Shown: positions 26,348 through 35,604 of the stretch, piece by piece
Position numbering within the stretch: position 1 is the stretch's first letter
How the letters are laid out: every line of letters begins with the position of its first letter
DNA from: Bacteroidota bacterium
Lineage (GTDB): Bacteria; Bacteroidota; Bacteroidia; Bacteroidales; CAIWKO01
Assembly (NCBI GenBank): GCA_037133915.1
Contig: JBAXND010000004.1
Location: 62,001 to 126,000, forward strand
Direction of reading: 5' to 3'
Length of the DNA stretch: 64,000 nt
Made by a program: the position numbers and the translations under genes
The notes under the pieces: model-generated
What the model saw: only the letters and a program-made list of their open reading frames with translations
Databases searched by the model: none
What the model was told of the DNA's origin: nothing

Positions 26348-27178
26348 TCATTTAATTTTTAGAAAACTTCTGTTACCTAACAAGGATTTCATTTGGTTAA
26401 TTGCTGTGGTATTTAATTGCAACAATCTGTCATTCTGAGAAATGCCCTGATGAATCAACACAGCATTAATGCTTTCAAGATTAGATAATATGACCAGTTG
26501 TTCAAGACTAGCCTGATCGCGGATATTACCTTCGGCTTCCGGGTTTTCTATTCTCCATTGTTTGGCAGTTTTACCAAATAACGCCATATTGAGCAAATCT
26601 GCTTCAGAAGAATATACAGTGGTCATCTGGGAGCTACTCAACGCTTTTGGAATCAAATTATCTCTAATTGCATCCGTATGTATCTGATAATTCACTTTTG
26701 CCAGTGTTCTTTGCAGATTCCATTCCAGTTTCAGCCGGTCGTTTTCATCCTCTTTGAGTCTCTGAAATTCAATTATCAGATACAGTTTAAACTCAGATGA
26801 TATCCATGATGCGAATTCAAAAGCTATATCTTTATGCGCAAAAGTGCCGCCATATCTTCCAGATTTAGAAATAATTCCAATTGCATTTGTTGATTCAATC
26901 CACTTTTGAGGTGATAGTACAAAGTAATTACTTCCGGATTCATTTTTAAACCTCTCGAAATCGAGAGGTTTAAAATCAGGATTGCACAATTTCTCCCATA
27001 AACCTATGAATTCAATCGTACTTCGGTTTCGCATCCAGTTGTTTATTACCGCAAACGGCTCCGTATTATTTCTCGATTTAGCGATATCAGTCAATGAGAT
27101 ATAGTCATTCGTATCCTGACTTAACAGTGTGATTTCTGTTCCTTTGACATTGATAATTTTTTTTCTGCTCATTCCCAT
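26348..27178 (-). CDS. KilA-N domain DNA-binding protein
   Basis: About 276 residues from the ATG at 27178 (27172 is equally likely; the frame stays open 27 codons further upstream). The KilA-N domain covers about residues 10-120: ISLTDIAKSRNNTEPFAVINNW, IEFIGLWEKLCNPDF, SPQKWIESTNAIGIISKSGRYGGTFAHKDIAFEFASWIS. A helical C-terminal part (FQRLKEDENDRLKLEWNLQR, then LFGKTAKQWRIENPE) follows. KilA-N proteins occur on phages and mobile DNA and scattered in chromosomes; the role here is unknown. It is more AT-rich than alaS, stands alone between housekeeping genes, and has its own promoter element. Confidence 0.88.
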   Translation of the reverse strand: MGMSRKKIINVKGTEITLLSQDTNDYISLTDIAKSRNNTEPFAVINNWMRNRSTIEFIGLWEKLCNPDFKPLDFERFKNESGSNYFVLSPQKWIESTNAIGIISKSGRYGGTFAHKDIAFEFASWISSEFKLYLIIEFQRLKEDENDRLKLEWNLQRTLAKVNYQIHTDAIRDNLIPKALSSSQMTTVYSSEADLLNMALFGKTAKQWRIENPEAEGNIRDQASLEQLVILSNLESINAVLIHQGISQNDRLLQLNTTAINQMKSLLGNRSFLKIK

Positions 27179-27300
27179 ATTTTTTTTATTGAAATCGGCA
27201 AAATACTGCCATTTTTCCACATCAGCACAATGCTTGAAATTTAGTGTTTTAGGACTCAATTAATTGATATTTAACATTTTTTAAGACCGCTAACACCCTG

Positions 27301-27308
27301 CAAATTTA
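27301..27308 (-). promoter_or_regulatory. -7 promoter element for the KilA-N gene
   Basis: TAAATTTG on the minus strand matches TAnnTTTG. It lies 11 bp from the opposing element at 27320, making a compact divergent promoter region. The implied leader is about 120 nt. Confidence 0.4.
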
Positions 27309-27319
27309 GGTTTTTTTCT

Positions 27320-27327
27320 TAGTTTTG
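27320..27327 (+). promoter_or_regulatory. -7 promoter element for the M23 peptidase gene
   Basis: TAGTTTTG matches TAnnTTTG, 78 bp before the ATG at 27406. Confidence 0.45.
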
Positions 27328-27405
27328 CAGTCAGGATAATATATTTTCACCAATCAGCGTTATACGACAGTGCCTTTTCGGGCCGGATTATGGGAGAAGA
27401 AAATT

Positions 27406-28374
27406 ATGTCAAAGACACGTTACCATTTTAACACTAAAACACTCAGAGTTGAGGAAATAAAAGTTTCCATCAAGAGTAAATTCTGGAAGTTTATTTCCAT
27501 TATCACCTCCGGTATGGTTATATCAGCAGCCATCATGCTGGTGCTGTATAGTTTTATTGATTCACCGAAAGAAAAATTACTGCGCCGCGAGAATGAGAAA
27601 CTGAAACTTCAGTACACCATGCTCAATAACCGCCTCGACAAGATTCAGGGCGTACTGGCCGATATCGAGAACCGCGACGACAATGTGTATCGTACCATTT
27701 TCGAAGCTGAACCTATTTCCGATGCCGTGCGCAAAGCAGGCTATGGCGGTACCGACAGATATTCCGCACTGGAAGGTTTTGAATCAAGCGACCTGATGAA
27801 GGCAACCGCCCAGCGTCTGGATGTTATCTCACGGCAATTGTATATTCAGTCAAAATCATTCGACGAAGTAATTCAGCTCGCGCGGAATAAAGAACAGATG
27901 CTTGTCTGCCTTCCTGCCATACAGCCCGTTTCTAAGAAACTATCAACCATTGTTTCAGGTTTCGGATACCGCGTGCACCCTATCTACAAAACACTTCGTA
28001 TGCACACAGGCATTGATTTCGCCGCCAAAATAGGCACACCTATCTATGCCACCGGCAACGGAAAAGTAATAGACCCCAAAGGCAACGAAAGCGGATATGG
28101 AAACGTGGTGATAATCGACCACGGCTATGGCTATCAAACGCTGTACGGACACATGAGCCGCAAAATTGTAAATCCCGGCGATGTTGTAAAACGCGGTCAG
28201 ATTATCGGCTATGTGGGAAGCACCGGTCTTTCTGTTGCACCCCACTGTCATTACGAAGTTATCAAGAACGGCAAAAAGATAGACCCTGTTAATTTCTTCT
28301 ACAACGATCTTACGCCCGAAGAATACATGAAGGTGATAGAAGCGGCATCCAGACCCAGCCAGTCGCTGTCGTAA
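27406..28374 (+). CDS. M23-family metallopeptidase with N-terminal membrane anchor
   Basis: 322 residues from the ATG at 27406 (MSKTRYHFN); a GTG 36 bases upstream in frame is less likely. A membrane segment (about 22-45) is followed by a coiled coil (about 50-95) and a C-terminal LytM/M23 domain. Zinc ligands are visible: H in LRMHTGIDFAAKIGTPIYAT with its aspartate, and HCHYEV near residue 285. It should cut or bind peptidoglycan cross-links in the periplasm, in the same layout as MepM-like cell-wall hydrolases. A strong intrinsic terminator lies after it. Confidence 0.94.
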   Translation: MSKTRYHFNTKTLRVEEIKVSIKSKFWKFISIITSGMVISAAIMLVLYSFIDSPKEKLLRRENEKLKLQYTMLNNRLDKIQGVLADIENRDDNVYRTIFEAEPISDAVRKAGYGGTDRYSALEGFESSDLMKATAQRLDVISRQLYIQSKSFDEVIQLARNKEQMLVCLPAIQPVSKKLSTIVSGFGYRVHPIYKTLRMHTGIDFAAKIGTPIYATGNGKVIDPKGNESGYGNVVIIDHGYGYQTLYGHMSRKIVNPGDVVKRGQIIGYVGSTGLSVAPHCHYEVIKNGKKIDPVNFFYNDLTPEEYMKVIEAASRPSQSLS

Positions 28375-28394
28375 TATTCTTCCGAAAAATATGG

Positions 28395-28421
28395 AAAGCC
28401 GGTACATTGCCGGCTTTTTTT
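28395..28421 (+). terminator. Intrinsic terminator after the M23 peptidase gene
   Basis: AAAGCCGG and CCGGCTTT form an 8-bp stem around a 7-nt loop, followed by a run of T (28415-28421). It separates the M23 gene from the capA-like gene. Confidence 0.85.
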
Positions 28422-28449
28422 GTGATATTTGTGATGATAATTCCCGTGT

Positions 28450-29520
28450 ATGAAAAGGTATTGCCAAACTATCATAATCTGTGTTTTCTGCCTCAGCGTT
28501 TTCTTCAATAATTCCATGGCGCAGAAAATTTCGCCTGCTTCTCACGACACCATCAGCATCATGGCAGTCGGCGACATCATGCCCGGAACCAATTTCCCTT
28601 CGGCCGACTATCTTCCGCCCGACAACGGAAAAAGCATTTTTAATCCCGTGAAAGAACTGCTTCAAAATGCCGACCTCACCTTCGGGAATCTCGAAGGCGC
28701 ACTGCTCGACAGCGGCGGCACGGTCAAGAAATGCCAGGACATGAATAAATGCTATGCATTCCGCATCCCTGAGCACTACATCAACTATTTTACCGAGGCG
28801 GGATTTGACCTGCTCAACATTGCCAATAACCACTCCGGCGACTTTGGCAATACCGGCCGTGCTTCTACCATGAAAGTGCTGGACGCCGCCGGAATATATT
28901 ATGCGGGACTCCGCTCCTGCCCTTCGGTAATCTTCAAGAAGGATGGGCTGACCTATGGTTTCTGTGCCTTCTCTCCCTTTACGGGGACAATGGATATTCT
29001 GCAGACCGACACCGCCAGAGCCATAGTCGCACACCTTGATTCGCTCTGCGATATTGTGATTGTTTCCATTCATGCCGGAGCAGAAGGAGCTGCCTACCGT
29101 CATGTTACCCGACAAACGGAGCTGTTTTACGACGAAGACAGAGGCAATATGTATCAATTTTCGCACGCCATGATTGATGCCGGTGCGGATGTTATTCTCG
29201 GCCACGGCCCCCATGTTACCAGAGCCGTTGAATTATATAAGAACCGGTTCATTGCATACAGCCTGGGTAATTTCTGCACCTATGCCCGTTTTAATTTAAA
29301 AGGCAGCAACGGCGTAGCTCCCGCCATAAAAATATATACAAATTTAAAAGGCGAATTCCTGAAAGCTCAGGTGTTTTCCATTAAACAAACCGGCGAAGGC
29401 GGTCCCGTTCCGGATGATGAATACACAGCAATCAAAGAACTGATAGAACTTACCGCGTCCGATTTCCCCGAATCACCCTTAACCATATCACTGCAAGGGA
29501 AAATAGAAGTTAGAAGATAG
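28450..29520 (+). CDS. CapA/PgsA-like metallophosphatase-fold protein
   Basis: 356 residues. A signal peptide (TIIICVFCLSVFFNNSMAQ) precedes a calcineurin-like fold of the CapA family: ISIMAVGDIMPGTNFPSADY, LTFGNLEGALLD, LLNIANNHSGDFGNTG, VIVSIHAGAEG and GADVILGHGPHVTRAVELYKNRFIAYSLGNF-type residues. Homologues include PgsA of poly-gamma-glutamate synthesis, but no pgsB or pgsC lies nearby, so capsule synthesis is not implied. It more likely acts as a periplasmic hydrolase of unknown substrate. The gene is alone between a terminator and a period-14 repeat. Confidence 0.9.
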   Translation: MKRYCQTIIICVFCLSVFFNNSMAQKISPASHDTISIMAVGDIMPGTNFPSADYLPPDNGKSIFNPVKELLQNADLTFGNLEGALLDSGGTVKKCQDMNKCYAFRIPEHYINYFTEAGFDLLNIANNHSGDFGNTGRASTMKVLDAAGIYYAGLRSCPSVIFKKDGLTYGFCAFSPFTGTMDILQTDTARAIVAHLDSLCDIVIVSIHAGAEGAAYRHVTRQTELFYDEDRGNMYQFSHAMIDAGADVILGHGPHVTRAVELYKNRFIAYSLGNFCTYARFNLKGSNGVAPAIKIYTNLKGEFLKAQVFSIKQTGEGGPVPDDEYTAIKELIELTASDFPESPLTISLQGKIEVRR

Positions 29521-29556
29521 ACAAAAGATAACAGACAAAAGACAATAGACAAAAGA
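29519..29556. repeat. Period-14 short tandem repeat (3 copies of AGACAAAAGA)
   Basis: AGACAAAAGA occurs at 29519-29528, 29533-29542 and 29547-29556, exactly 14 bp apart, starting at the capA-like stop codon. Confidence 0.7.
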
Positions 29557-29629
29557 TAAAAGACTGGAGTCGTAAATCGAAAAAACAGGCTAAGGCTTAA
29601 GGGTGAAGGGTAAAAGCTAAAAAATACTG

Positions 29630-30190
29630 CTAAAAATTATAACGGCGGCACATCAGATAGCGGGCTTTGTAATACGCGCTGTTGTTGTATTTTTCAATAA
29701 GCACACCCCGGTGGCAGGAGTGCATCATGGTGATATTGCCCGAATCCACAGCAATAATAAGCGCCACGTGGCCCACTCTGCTGCTTTTGGTGCTGCGGCC
29801 TTTGAAAAGAATAAGGTCGCCTTTGCGCGCTTCCTTCATATCAATCGGATATCCTACCGTTCCCATTCCTGCAGAAGAATGCGGGAGTTTATAACCAAAT
29901 TTGGAAAACAGATATGAAACATAACCCGAACAGTCGAACCCGGCTTCGGTAGTTCCTCCGTAACGGTATTTCAATCCAAGAAATTTCTTCCCGAAAGCAA
30001 TGGCGCTGTCTATCATCGTTTCTTTGTAAACAAGCGTATCCTTCTTGTTCAGTGAATCCTTACTGATGGAATCATTGTATTGTTCGTAAATAACATAGCC
30101 CGGACGGCTGAAAATATCAGATACTACAATTGCCGTAACAAAAAACAATGTAAGAAGTAACGTGCAGAGAAAACTATTTCTGAAACCCAT
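29630..30190 (-). CDS. NlpC/P60 (C40) cell-wall peptidase
   Basis: 186 residues from the ATG at 30190; the longer frame starts at a TTG. A membrane/signal segment (FLCTLLLTLFFVTAIVV) precedes the C40 domain with its catalytic triad in view: cysteine in FDCSGYVSYLFSKFGY, histidine in SRVGHVALIIAV, and a polar third residue in HSCHRGV. It should cleave gamma-D-glutamyl-diaminopimelate bonds of peptidoglycan stems. It is preceded by a complete -33/-7 promoter. Confidence 0.93.
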   Translation of the reverse strand: MGFRNSFLCTLLLTLFFVTAIVVSDIFSRPGYVIYEQYNDSISKDSLNKKDTLVYKETMIDSAIAFGKKFLGLKYRYGGTTEAGFDCSGYVSYLFSKFGYKLPHSSAGMGTVGYPIDMKEARKGDLILFKGRSTKSSRVGHVALIIAVDSGNITMMHSCHRGVLIEKYNNSAYYKARYLMCRRYNF

Positions 30191-30221
30191 ATGTATCAAT
30201 ACGTTATATTGTCTGTCAGAA

Positions 30222-30252
30222 CAAAGATAGGAAAAATTTCCGAAACAGCAAA
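30222..30252 (-). promoter_or_regulatory. Complete -33/-7 promoter for the NlpC/P60 gene
   Basis: On the minus strand TTTG (30249-30252), 19 bp, then TATCTTTG (30222-30229): the best full match in the window to the Bacteroidota primary sigma promoter. The ATG is 31 bp further on. Confidence 0.65.
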
Positions 30253-30254
30253 TA

Positions 30255-32003
30255 TCAGCGGCTGTTTGAGCGCAACTTACTGTGTTTGAATCCGTATGTA
30301 AAGTACAGGGATAGCCCTATCACGAGCCAGATCAGGAAACGCAGCCAGTTGGTGATGCCCAGTTCGGTCATCAGAAAGAGGTTGGTAAGCAGACCCAGAA
30401 CCGGTATGAGCGAAAAATTCTTAATTACCGCAGCAACCGTCAGTGCACTTGAAACAATTATAAAAAGTATCATCGGAATTTTATGACGGAATACTTCCCA
30501 CCAGCCTGCATCCGGTTTCAGCAGGTCGATTGCCGAGAAGAAACGCAGGATGCCGTTAGTGTTCAGATAAAAAACAAGGATGAGTGTGACTATCCACAGT
30601 GGCGGCAGAAACCAGCGGCTGTTGAAGTAAGGTATGCGAAAAACGCGTTTGTCGGTCTCATGCTGCCGGCCGTCTTTTGCATCGAGCACGAGCACCCCAC
30701 CCGACACCAGCACAAAAGCAAAGAGCGTTCCTATACTGGTAAGGTCGGTAACCTCGGTTATATTCAGGAACAATGACGGTACCGCAACCAGAATCCCGGT
30801 AAGTATTGTTGAGAAGGCAGGCGTTTTATATTTGCGATGCAATCTGGAAAAGCGTTTCGGCAGCAGTCCGTCGCGGCTCATACTCATCCAGATGCGCGGC
30901 TGCCCCATCTGAAATACCAATAGTACACTTGCCATGGCAACAATGGCGCTTATGGCTATAATACCCGAAAGCCGGGTAAGATGCAGCTTTCCGAAAACAT
31001 AGGCCAGTGGGTCGCCCACGGCAAGTTCGCTGTAATGCACCATACCGGTGAGCACAAGGCTGATTACGATATAAAGAACGGTAGTTATAATGAGTGCATA
31101 AAAGATGGAACGCGGAATATCGCGCTGCGGATTCTTGCATTCCTCGGCAGTTGTAGAGATAGCATCAAATCCGATGTAAGCGAAGAACACCCCCGAAACG
31201 CCTTTCAGCACACCCGCAATACCGTTGGGTGCGAACGGACTCCAGTTAGCAGGATTTACCCAGAAGGCACCCACGGCAATCACTACCAGCAAAATACTCA
31301 CCTTGAGCAGTACCATTATATTACTTGCAATTTTGCTTTCGCGGATGCCCCGATACACCAGAATGGTAATGAACACTACCACCGCAAAGGCCGGAATATC
31401 TGCAATAATGCGGAGACCGAATATCTCGGGAGCATTTTTCCATGCCAGAAATGCTTCGCGCAAAGTTCCGCTTATCTGATCGAAGCCTGTCCCGTGCTGC
31501 ATAAGGTTCATCACTGTTTCATATCCGCGGGAAGCAGTGAGGTAATCTACCGAAAGGTATTCGGGAATATGAAGACCCAGTCCGTTGAAAAAGCCGGTAA
31601 AATAATCGGACCATGAAATGGCAACCGCGATATTGCCCACCGCATATTCCATAATCAGGTCCCAGCCTATAATCCATGCAATGAGTTCGCCAAAGCTGGC
31701 ATATGCATATGTATAGGCGCTTCCGCTGATGGGAATGGCCGAGGCAAAACGGGCATAACACAGGGCAGAAAAGCCACAGGCAATGGCTGTAAAAACGAAC
31801 AGTAATGAAACGGCCGGGCCGCCGCTTGCGGCAGCACCTCCAATGGTGCTGAATATCCCGGCACCAATAATAGCAGCAATTCCAAAAGCGGTAAGATCCC
31901 TCACGTTGAGGTTCCGCTTCATTTCATGCGTATCGCCCGTATGCTCGTTGGCATGTTGCACGATATCGGCAATCGTCTTTTTACGGAACAGCTTACTTGC
32001 CAC
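30255..32003 (-). CDS. APC-superfamily amino acid permease (cationic amino acid transporter type)
   Basis: 582 residues starting at GTG 32003 (MASKLFRKKTI). Twelve to fourteen hydrophobic segments follow the charged N-terminus. Signature segments are FGIAAIIGAGIFSTIGGAAAS (helix 1 substrate loop), YTYAYASFGELIAWIIGWDL, and FFAYIGFDAISTTAEECKNPQRDIP, all characteristic of the CAT/YfnA branch. It should import amino acids by proton coupling. A TAnnTTTA sequence at 32020-32027 is a possible -7 element with one mismatch. It is the downstream neighbour of dxs on the same strand. Confidence 0.93.
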   Translation of the reverse strand: MASKLFRKKTIADIVQHANEHTGDTHEMKRNLNVRDLTAFGIAAIIGAGIFSTIGGAAASGGPAVSLLFVFTAIACGFSALCYARFASAIPISGSAYTYAYASFGELIAWIIGWDLIMEYAVGNIAVAISWSDYFTGFFNGLGLHIPEYLSVDYLTASRGYETVMNLMQHGTGFDQISGTLREAFLAWKNAPEIFGLRIIADIPAFAVVVFITILVYRGIRESKIASNIMVLLKVSILLVVIAVGAFWVNPANWSPFAPNGIAGVLKGVSGVFFAYIGFDAISTTAEECKNPQRDIPRSIFYALIITTVLYIVISLVLTGMVHYSELAVGDPLAYVFGKLHLTRLSGIIAISAIVAMASVLLVFQMGQPRIWMSMSRDGLLPKRFSRLHRKYKTPAFSTILTGILVAVPSLFLNITEVTDLTSIGTLFAFVLVSGGVLVLDAKDGRQHETDKRVFRIPYFNSRWFLPPLWIVTLILVFYLNTNGILRFFSAIDLLKPDAGWWEVFRHKIPMILFIIVSSALTVAAVIKNFSLIPVLGLLTNLFLMTELGITNWLRFLIWLVIGLSLYFTYGFKHSKLRSNSR

Positions 32004-32063
32004 CTGTTGCTTATTTCTGTAAAAGTATAAAATTCCGCTGAGCGGTAATAAGAGAAAACGCGA

Positions 32064-33953
32064 CTACTGCACTTTCATGATGGAACGGATGCTGCGCAGT
32101 ATTCCTTTGGCATCATACCCGCATTCGCGATGCAGAATAGAATTGGAGCCGTGTTCAATAAAACGGTCGGGAATGCCGAGACGCACAAGCTTCGCATTAT
32201 AATTATGTTCCGACATGAAGCCAAGTACCGCGCTGCCCAGGCCGCCGATGATGGTGCCGTCTTCAACGGTGATTACTTTTTTGTGGGTGGCGAACACTTC
32301 GTGAAGCAGGTTTTCGTCCATAGGTTTTAAGAACCGCATGTCATAATGTGCAACGCTGATGCCCAGTTTTTCTGCTTCTATAATGGCATCGGCAGCATAA
32401 TTTCCGGGGTGACCGATACTTAATATCGCTAAGTCATTCCCATCACGAAGCTTGCGCCCTTTACCTATTTCCAGCGATTTGAATTCCGTTCTCCAGTTTT
32501 CCATCACGCCCGCGCCTTTCGGATAACGGATAGAAAAAGGTCCGTGATTGGATTCCTGCGCCGTGAACATCAGGTTGCGCAGCTCTTCTTCGTTCATAGG
32601 AGCGGAAATAATCATGTTGGGTATGGAAACCAGAAATGCCAGATCAAATGAGCCGTGGTGGGTGGCACCGTCTTCGCCCACAAGTCCGCCCCGGTCGATA
32701 CAGAATATCACGGGAAGTTTCTGCAGCGCCACATCATGAATAATCTGGTCGTATGAACGCTGCAAAAAGCTTGAATAAACGTTACAGAACGGTACAATTC
32801 CCTGTGTTGCCATCCCTGCCGAGAAGGTGACGGCATGCTGCTCCGCAATGCCCACATCAAAAACTCTTTCGGGATATTTTTCCATCATAATATTCAGTGA
32901 ACATCCTGAAAGCATGGCCGGAGTGATTCCGCAAATGCGCGGATTCATCGCGGCAAGCTCGGTAATGGTTTCGCCAAATACAGTCTGATATTTCTGAAAC
33001 TTACTGTTTCCGTTGGGTTCAATGATGTCGCCTGTATATTTATCGAATACGCCCGGTGCATGATAGCGTGTCTGTTCTTTTTCGGCACGGTCGAAGCCTT
33101 TACCCTTCACGGTGATGCAATGAAGCAGTTTCGGCCCTTTTATCTGTTTCAACCCTTTCAGCAGCTTTACCAGCTTCACTACATCATGTCCGTCAACGGG
33201 ACCGAAATAGCGAAAGTTCAGTGCTTCAAACAGGTTACTTTGTTTTACAATCGCCAGCTTGGTAGATGCCAGAATTTTATTGATGAAGCGGCGGATTCTG
33301 CGCCATGGCAGCACTTTCCACACTTTACCCTTCAGGCGGTTATAAAATTGTGATGTAGTGATGCTGATGAGATAATCTTTGAGTGCCCCGACATTGTTAT
33401 CAATGGCAATACCGTTATCATTGAGAATAACAAGAATATCGGCGTTGGTGGAGCCTGCATGGTTCAGACCTTCGAACGCAAGTCCGGCGGTCATGCTTCC
33501 GTCGCCGATAACGGCAATGTGTTTGCGCTCGTCTTCATGTTTTACTGCCGAGCCAACGGCCATTCCAAGGGCTGCCGAAATAGATGTGCTTGAATGCCCT
33601 GTTCCAAATGAATCGTACTCACTTTCGGCCATACGCGGAAAACCGCTCAGCCCTTTATAGGTACGATAGGTGTGAAAATCATCTTTGCGGCCAGTGAGAA
33701 TTTTATGAGCATATGCCTGATGTCCCACGTCCCAGATAAGTTTATCGGAAGGCGTATCAAAAACATAATGAATGGCTACGGCCATTTCTACCGTGCCCAG
33801 GCTGGCACCCAGATGACCCGGATTAATACAAACCACATCAATAATAAACTGCCTGATTTCATCGCAAAGCCGGGGCAGCTGACTTGGCTCCAGACGGCGA
33901 AGGTCGGCGGTAGAATTAATAGTAGAAAGAAGATCTCCCTGTTTAATGGTCAT
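32064..33953 (-). CDS. dxs: 1-deoxy-D-xylulose-5-phosphate synthase
   Basis: 629 residues. It condenses pyruvate and glyceraldehyde 3-phosphate with thiamine diphosphate in the first step of the MEP isoprenoid pathway; ispD of the same pathway lies at 53.3 kb. Motifs: IWDVGHQAYAHKILTGR, FGTGHSSTSISAALG, the ThDP-binding AVIGDGSMTAGLAFEGLNHAG with ILNDN, the catalytic glutamate in DVGIAEQHAVTFSAGMA, and the C-terminal transketolase domain (VEDGTIIGGLGSAVL). Full length with no interruption. Confidence 0.98.
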   Translation of the reverse strand: MTIKQGDLLSTINSTADLRRLEPSQLPRLCDEIRQFIIDVVCINPGHLGASLGTVEMAVAIHYVFDTPSDKLIWDVGHQAYAHKILTGRKDDFHTYRTYKGLSGFPRMAESEYDSFGTGHSSTSISAALGMAVGSAVKHEDERKHIAVIGDGSMTAGLAFEGLNHAGSTNADILVILNDNGIAIDNNVGALKDYLISITTSQFYNRLKGKVWKVLPWRRIRRFINKILASTKLAIVKQSNLFEALNFRYFGPVDGHDVVKLVKLLKGLKQIKGPKLLHCITVKGKGFDRAEKEQTRYHAPGVFDKYTGDIIEPNGNSKFQKYQTVFGETITELAAMNPRICGITPAMLSGCSLNIMMEKYPERVFDVGIAEQHAVTFSAGMATQGIVPFCNVYSSFLQRSYDQIIHDVALQKLPVIFCIDRGGLVGEDGATHHGSFDLAFLVSIPNMIISAPMNEEELRNLMFTAQESNHGPFSIRYPKGAGVMENWRTEFKSLEIGKGRKLRDGNDLAILSIGHPGNYAADAIIEAEKLGISVAHYDMRFLKPMDENLLHEVFATHKKVITVEDGTIIGGLGSAVLGFMSEHNYNAKLVRLGIPDRFIEHGSNSILHRECGYDAKGILRSIRSIMKVQ

Positions 33954-33988
33954 GGTCAGGATAACATCAGTTTTCTTAAAAAAGTATG

Positions 33989-33996
33989 CAAAGGTA
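33989..33996 (-). promoter_or_regulatory. -7 promoter element for dxs
   Basis: TACCTTTG on the minus strand matches TAnnTTTG, 35 bp before the dxs ATG. Confidence 0.45.
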
Positions 33997-34111
33997 CAAT
34001 AATTTGTGAACGGATATTCTCAACTCATATACTACTGCACGATATCATTTATTTAAGAATTTCAATGGCAGGTACCCGAATTTGTGCTTTTTTTGCATAA
34101 AATTTATGTTC

Positions 34112-35509
34112 ATGGAACTATTAAAAAAGTCGAAAATCAGCGATCTGCTCAAAAGTACCGGATACAACAGGCAGGTAAATGTTAAAGGTTGGGTAAGAAC
34201 AAAAAGGGGAAACAACAAAGTTGCCTTTATTGCACTCAACGACGGGACAACCATTCACACGATTCAAATTGTTGCCGATGTGGCAAAGTTTGATGAAGAA
34301 ATCATGAAGCTCATCACTACGGGTTCATGCATCTCGGTAAACGGAACGCTGGTTGAGTCGCTCGGACAGGGACAAAGTGCCGAAATACAGGCGAATGAAA
34401 TTGAAGTATATGGTACTGCCGACGCTACCACCTATCCGCTGCAGAAAAAAGGGCACACCCTTGAATTTCTGCGTGAAATAGCCCATTTAAGGCCCCGCAC
34501 CAATACGTTTGGTGCCGTGCTGCGCATCAGGCATGCCATGGCATACGCCATTCACAAATATTTTAATGATAATGGATTTTATTACCTGCATACACCCGTC
34601 ATCACAGGTTCTGATGCCGAAGGCGCCGGTGCCATGTTTCAGGTAACCACCCTCGATGTAAACAACCCGCCCAAAACCGAAGAAGGCAGCATCGATTATT
34701 CAAAAGATTTCTTTGGCAAGATGACCAACCTTACCGTTTCCGGTCAGCTTGAAGCTGAACTGGGAGCGCTTGCACTGGGACTGGTTTATACCTTCGGTCC
34801 GACATTCAGAGCAGAGAACTCGAACACACCAAGGCACCTTGCCGAGTTCTGGATGATAGAACCCGAAATGGCTTTCTACGATATCAACGATGATCAGGAT
34901 CTCGCCGAAGATTTTCTGAAATATCTGGTTCGTTATGCTCTTGAAAACTGTAAAGACGATCTGGAGTTCCTGCAGAAAATGTATGATAACGAACTTATTG
35001 AACGCCTTAATTTTGTAGTTGACAACGCTTTTGCCCGTGTTGAATATACAGAAGCCGTTGAGGTGTTGCTGAAGTCAGATCAGAAGTTTGAATTTCCGGT
35101 AAGCTGGGGATGCGACCTTCAGGCTGAACATGAACGTTACCTGGTGGAAAAACATTATCAAAAACCCGTCATCCTTACGGGATATCCGAAAGAGATCAAA
35201 GCGTTTTACATGAAGATGAACGATGACGGGAAAACGGTGCGCGCCATGGATGTATTGTTTCCGCGTATCGGTGAAATTATTGGCGGATCACAGCGTGAAG
35301 AAAATTATGAAAAACTGCTTGCGCGCGTTGACGAATTGCACATTCCGGTGAAAGATGTTGAGTGGTACCTCGAAACACGTAAATACGGAACGGCGCCACA
35401 CAGCGGCTTCGGACTCGGGTTTGAACGACTGATACTGTTTGTAACAGGCATGGCGAACATTCGCGATGTGATACCTTTCCCCAGAACACCGGGCAATGCA
35501 GAATTCTGA
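34112..35509 (+). CDS. asnS: Asparaginyl-tRNA synthetase
   Basis: 465 residues from the ATG at 34112; an ATG six bases earlier is also possible. A class IIb synthetase with an N-terminal OB-fold anticodon domain ([24 protein letters not shown]) and a catalytic core with [50 protein letters not shown] (motif 2) and [15 protein letters not shown] (motif 3). The presence of [17 protein letters not shown] and the overall length mark it as AsnRS, not AspRS. Promoter not clear. rpoN follows after 95 bp. Confidence 0.97.
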   Translation: MELLKKSKISDLLKSTGYNRQVNVKGWVRTKRGNNKVAFIALNDGTTIHTIQIVADVAKFDEEIMKLITTGSCISVNGTLVESLGQGQSAEIQANEIEVYGTADATTYPLQKKGHTLEFLREIAHLRPRTNTFGAVLRIRHAMAYAIHKYFNDNGFYYLHTPVITGSDAEGAGAMFQVTTLDVNNPPKTEEGSIDYSKDFFGKMTNLTVSGQLEAELGALALGLVYTFGPTFRAENSNTPRHLAEFWMIEPEMAFYDINDDQDLAEDFLKYLVRYALENCKDDLEFLQKMYDNELIERLNFVVDNAFARVEYTEAVEVLLKSDQKFEFPVSWGCDLQAEHERYLVEKHYQKPVILTGYPKEIKAFYMKMNDDGKTVRAMDVLFPRIGEIIGGSQREENYEKLLARVDELHIPVKDVEWYLETRKYGTAPHSGFGLGFERLILFVTGMANIRDVIPFPRTPGNAEF

Positions 35510-35604
35510 CAAACAAAAAAATTAAAAAAAACAGGGCTTTTTGGCTTAGTTTTTCTTATTTTGCAGTTGTTTTAAAAGGATTGTGAAGTTATTTTTTATA
35601 GATT

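Noticed and set aside
27955-29214. A 419-codon open frame on the minus strand opposite the M23 and CapA-like genes
   Set aside because: It is entirely antisense to two well-supported genes and its translation is histidine- and valine-rich with no family motif. Codon structure of the plus-strand genes explains the open frame.
28450-29520. Poly-gamma-glutamate capsule synthesis from the CapA/PgsA-like gene
   Set aside because: No capB/pgsB or capC/pgsC gene is adjacent; the family is broad and the context does not support a capsule operon.
30981-31616. A 211-codon plus-strand open frame within the permease gene
   Set aside because: Antisense shadow of the APC permease, rich in His, Asn and Cys, no motif.
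32668-32682. A TGGCAC-N5-TCGC match to the sigma-54 consensus
   Set aside because: It lies inside the dxs coding sequence on the antisense strand with no gene start downstream; likely chance.
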